Of a stretch of DNA of 64,000 bases, positions 63,169 to 64,000 are shown piece after piece. The position numbers and the translations under genes are program-made. The notes under the pieces were generated by a model that worked only from the letters and a program-made list of their open reading frames with translations, did no database searches and had not been told where the DNA came from. Source of the DNA: Planctomycetota bacterium (lineage in GTDB: Bacteria; Planctomycetota; Planctomycetia; JALXBF01); assembly GCA_026991575.1 (NCBI GenBank), contig JALXBF010000183.1, positions 1-64,000 on the forward strand, in the 5' to 3' direction. Each line of letters begins with the position of its first letter. Position 1 is the first letter of the stretch.

Positions 63169-63715
63169 CGGTGTTCCTCCCATCATCGCGGGGTGGGCGA
63201 CGCCGGGTCACGTGCTGCTTGACCACGTACCCCTTGATCGGCGTCAGGCGGTCCAGAGCGGCAAACACTATGGCCAGGCGAGCGTCCCTGGTGAAGAGGC
63301 TAGCATTCGTGTCCCCTCCGTGCTCACTTACCAATTCTTTCGGCAGTAATCGCGGGGGGCAAGAGCTTTCTCCGGGGCTTCATCGGCCCCGCGGGTCGGT
63401 GATCCGGGCTGCGTCTGCTCGGAGCACACCGCAAGAGCGGCGCGCGCCGAGGCGCCCCCAGGTGGGCTGGGCAGGCCGCGAGTGCCGCTGTGGGGGGTTC
63501 CTCCACAACCGACAGGCAGCGCGTGTCTTGGCTTACCGGCTCGGGGGATTCGCAGACGAAGTTCGCCGTTGTTTGTGGTCCGCCTGGGCGCGCTTGTGAG
63601 AAGCTGCAGACACGATGCACCCTGCTGTATGCGAGTCCCCCTCGCCCGAACACGCCACGAGGTTGTCGAATGTCTCGCGGTCAGGAGCTGCTGTCTGCTC
63701 TTGGTTTCTCCACGG
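63169..63715. other. Intergenic upstream of the desaturase
   Basis: About 550 bases with no supported gene, between the desaturase start and the terminator of the next minus-strand gene. Probably holds the desaturase promoter. Confidence 0.5.
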
Positions 63716-63748
63716 AAAAAACGGCGGCGGTCTCAAGAACCGCCGCCG
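63716..63748 (-). terminator. Rho-independent terminator
   Basis: A 10-bp stem CGGCGGCGGT / ACCGCCGCCG (63722-63731 and 63739-63748) followed on the minus strand by a run of six T (63721-63716). It ends the minus-strand gene that stops at 63782. Confidence 0.85.
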
Positions 63749-63781
63749 CGAGACGCGATGGACGTGGCGTGGGTGTGCGTG

Positions 63782-64000
63782 CTACGCGAGTCGATCGGCC
63801 AGGCGGCGCAGGAGCCTGGCCAGCGCCCTACGGAACGTCACGCTCTTGGCAGCAGTTCCCCCGAGTGTCGCCCCAGCCGAGGCCGTTACCAGCAAGGCCG
63901 TCTCTGGTCCAGCTGCATCAGACTCCTCGGCCGCGCCAGCGACGGCGGCGAGGTCCTCTGCGCTGCCACCTTCGGCTGCCAACCGCCGCTCAAGCACCTG
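63782..64000 (-). CDS. C-terminus of a hypothetical protein (partial)
   Basis: The frame is open to the window edge, so only the last ~72 residues are seen. They are Ala/Glu-rich, then a Gly/Ala-rich stretch (LLVTASAGATLGGTAA), then a basic helix (FRRALARLLRRLADRLA) at the end. A Gly/Ala hydrophobic segment before a basic tail could be a membrane-associated C-terminus. No family was recognised. The strong terminator after the stop supports it being a real gene. Confidence 0.5.
   Translation of the reverse strand, partial: QVLERRLAAEGGSAEDLAAVAGAAEESDAAGPETALLVTASAGATLGGTAAKSVTFRRALARLLRRLADRLA

Overview
The window is a GC-rich bacterial chromosome segment that most likely comes from a planctomycete (Planctomycetota, Pirellulales-like). 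Three things point that way. Three secreted proteins carry the planctomycete LEPRVLL-type N-terminal motif (27.98-24.64 kb, 41.09-33.70 kb and a small one at 31.6 kb). An ECF sigma factor is translationally coupled to a Ser/Thr kinase with a TPR tail. Large cell-surface proteins and a glucuronoyl-esterase / PqaA pair are also present. Four Hsp20 proteins, LonA and a type III-B CRISPR module would fit a warm habitat, but that part is inference.

Layout. 0-4 kb: end of an outer-membrane protein, a solute-binding-type lipoprotein, tRNA-Ala(CGC) and an alginate-export-type beta-barrel, closed by a bidirectional terminator. 4.1-11.4 kb (minus): a tightly overlapping type III-B CRISPR effector operon cmr2-cmr3-cmr4-cmr5-cmr6::cmr1, in which Cmr6 and Cmr1 are one polypeptide. 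No array, cas6 or adaptation genes are in the window. 11.8-16.3 kb: orphan hypD, a CE15 esterase, a small membrane protein and a PqaA-like protein. 16.7-24.6 kb: an HlyD adaptor, a MacB-type permease without ATPase, a long TolC-family lipoprotein, and a fusion of DUF488 with a Clp1-like P-loop kinase. 24.6-44.1 kb: surface proteins, the kinase/sigma pair, a candidate CARF-Lon protease (32.2-33.7 kb), tRNA-Phe and a TPR protein. 44.5-51.1 kb: a TIM-barrel isomerase and a murC-murB-ddl-(D-Cys desulfhydrase-like)-ftsQ cell-wall cluster. 51.5-63.2 kb: hsp20-lon, rhomboid plus SDH_sah/ClpP-like protease, an NtrC-type two-component pair, a pseudo-receiver, three tandem hsp20 genes, DUF2905 and a fatty-acid desaturase.

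How the parts may work together. The Cmr complex keeps the GGDD palm of Cas10 and should be able to make cyclic oligoadenylates, yet no effector gene lies beside it. The Lon-like/CARF protein 21 kb away is the only candidate effector visible, which suggests a dispersed type III immune pathway ending in a signal-activated protease. Proteostasis is well represented (LonA, Hsp20 x4, rhomboid, SDH_sah). The HlyD/permease/TolC set forms most of a tripartite exporter.
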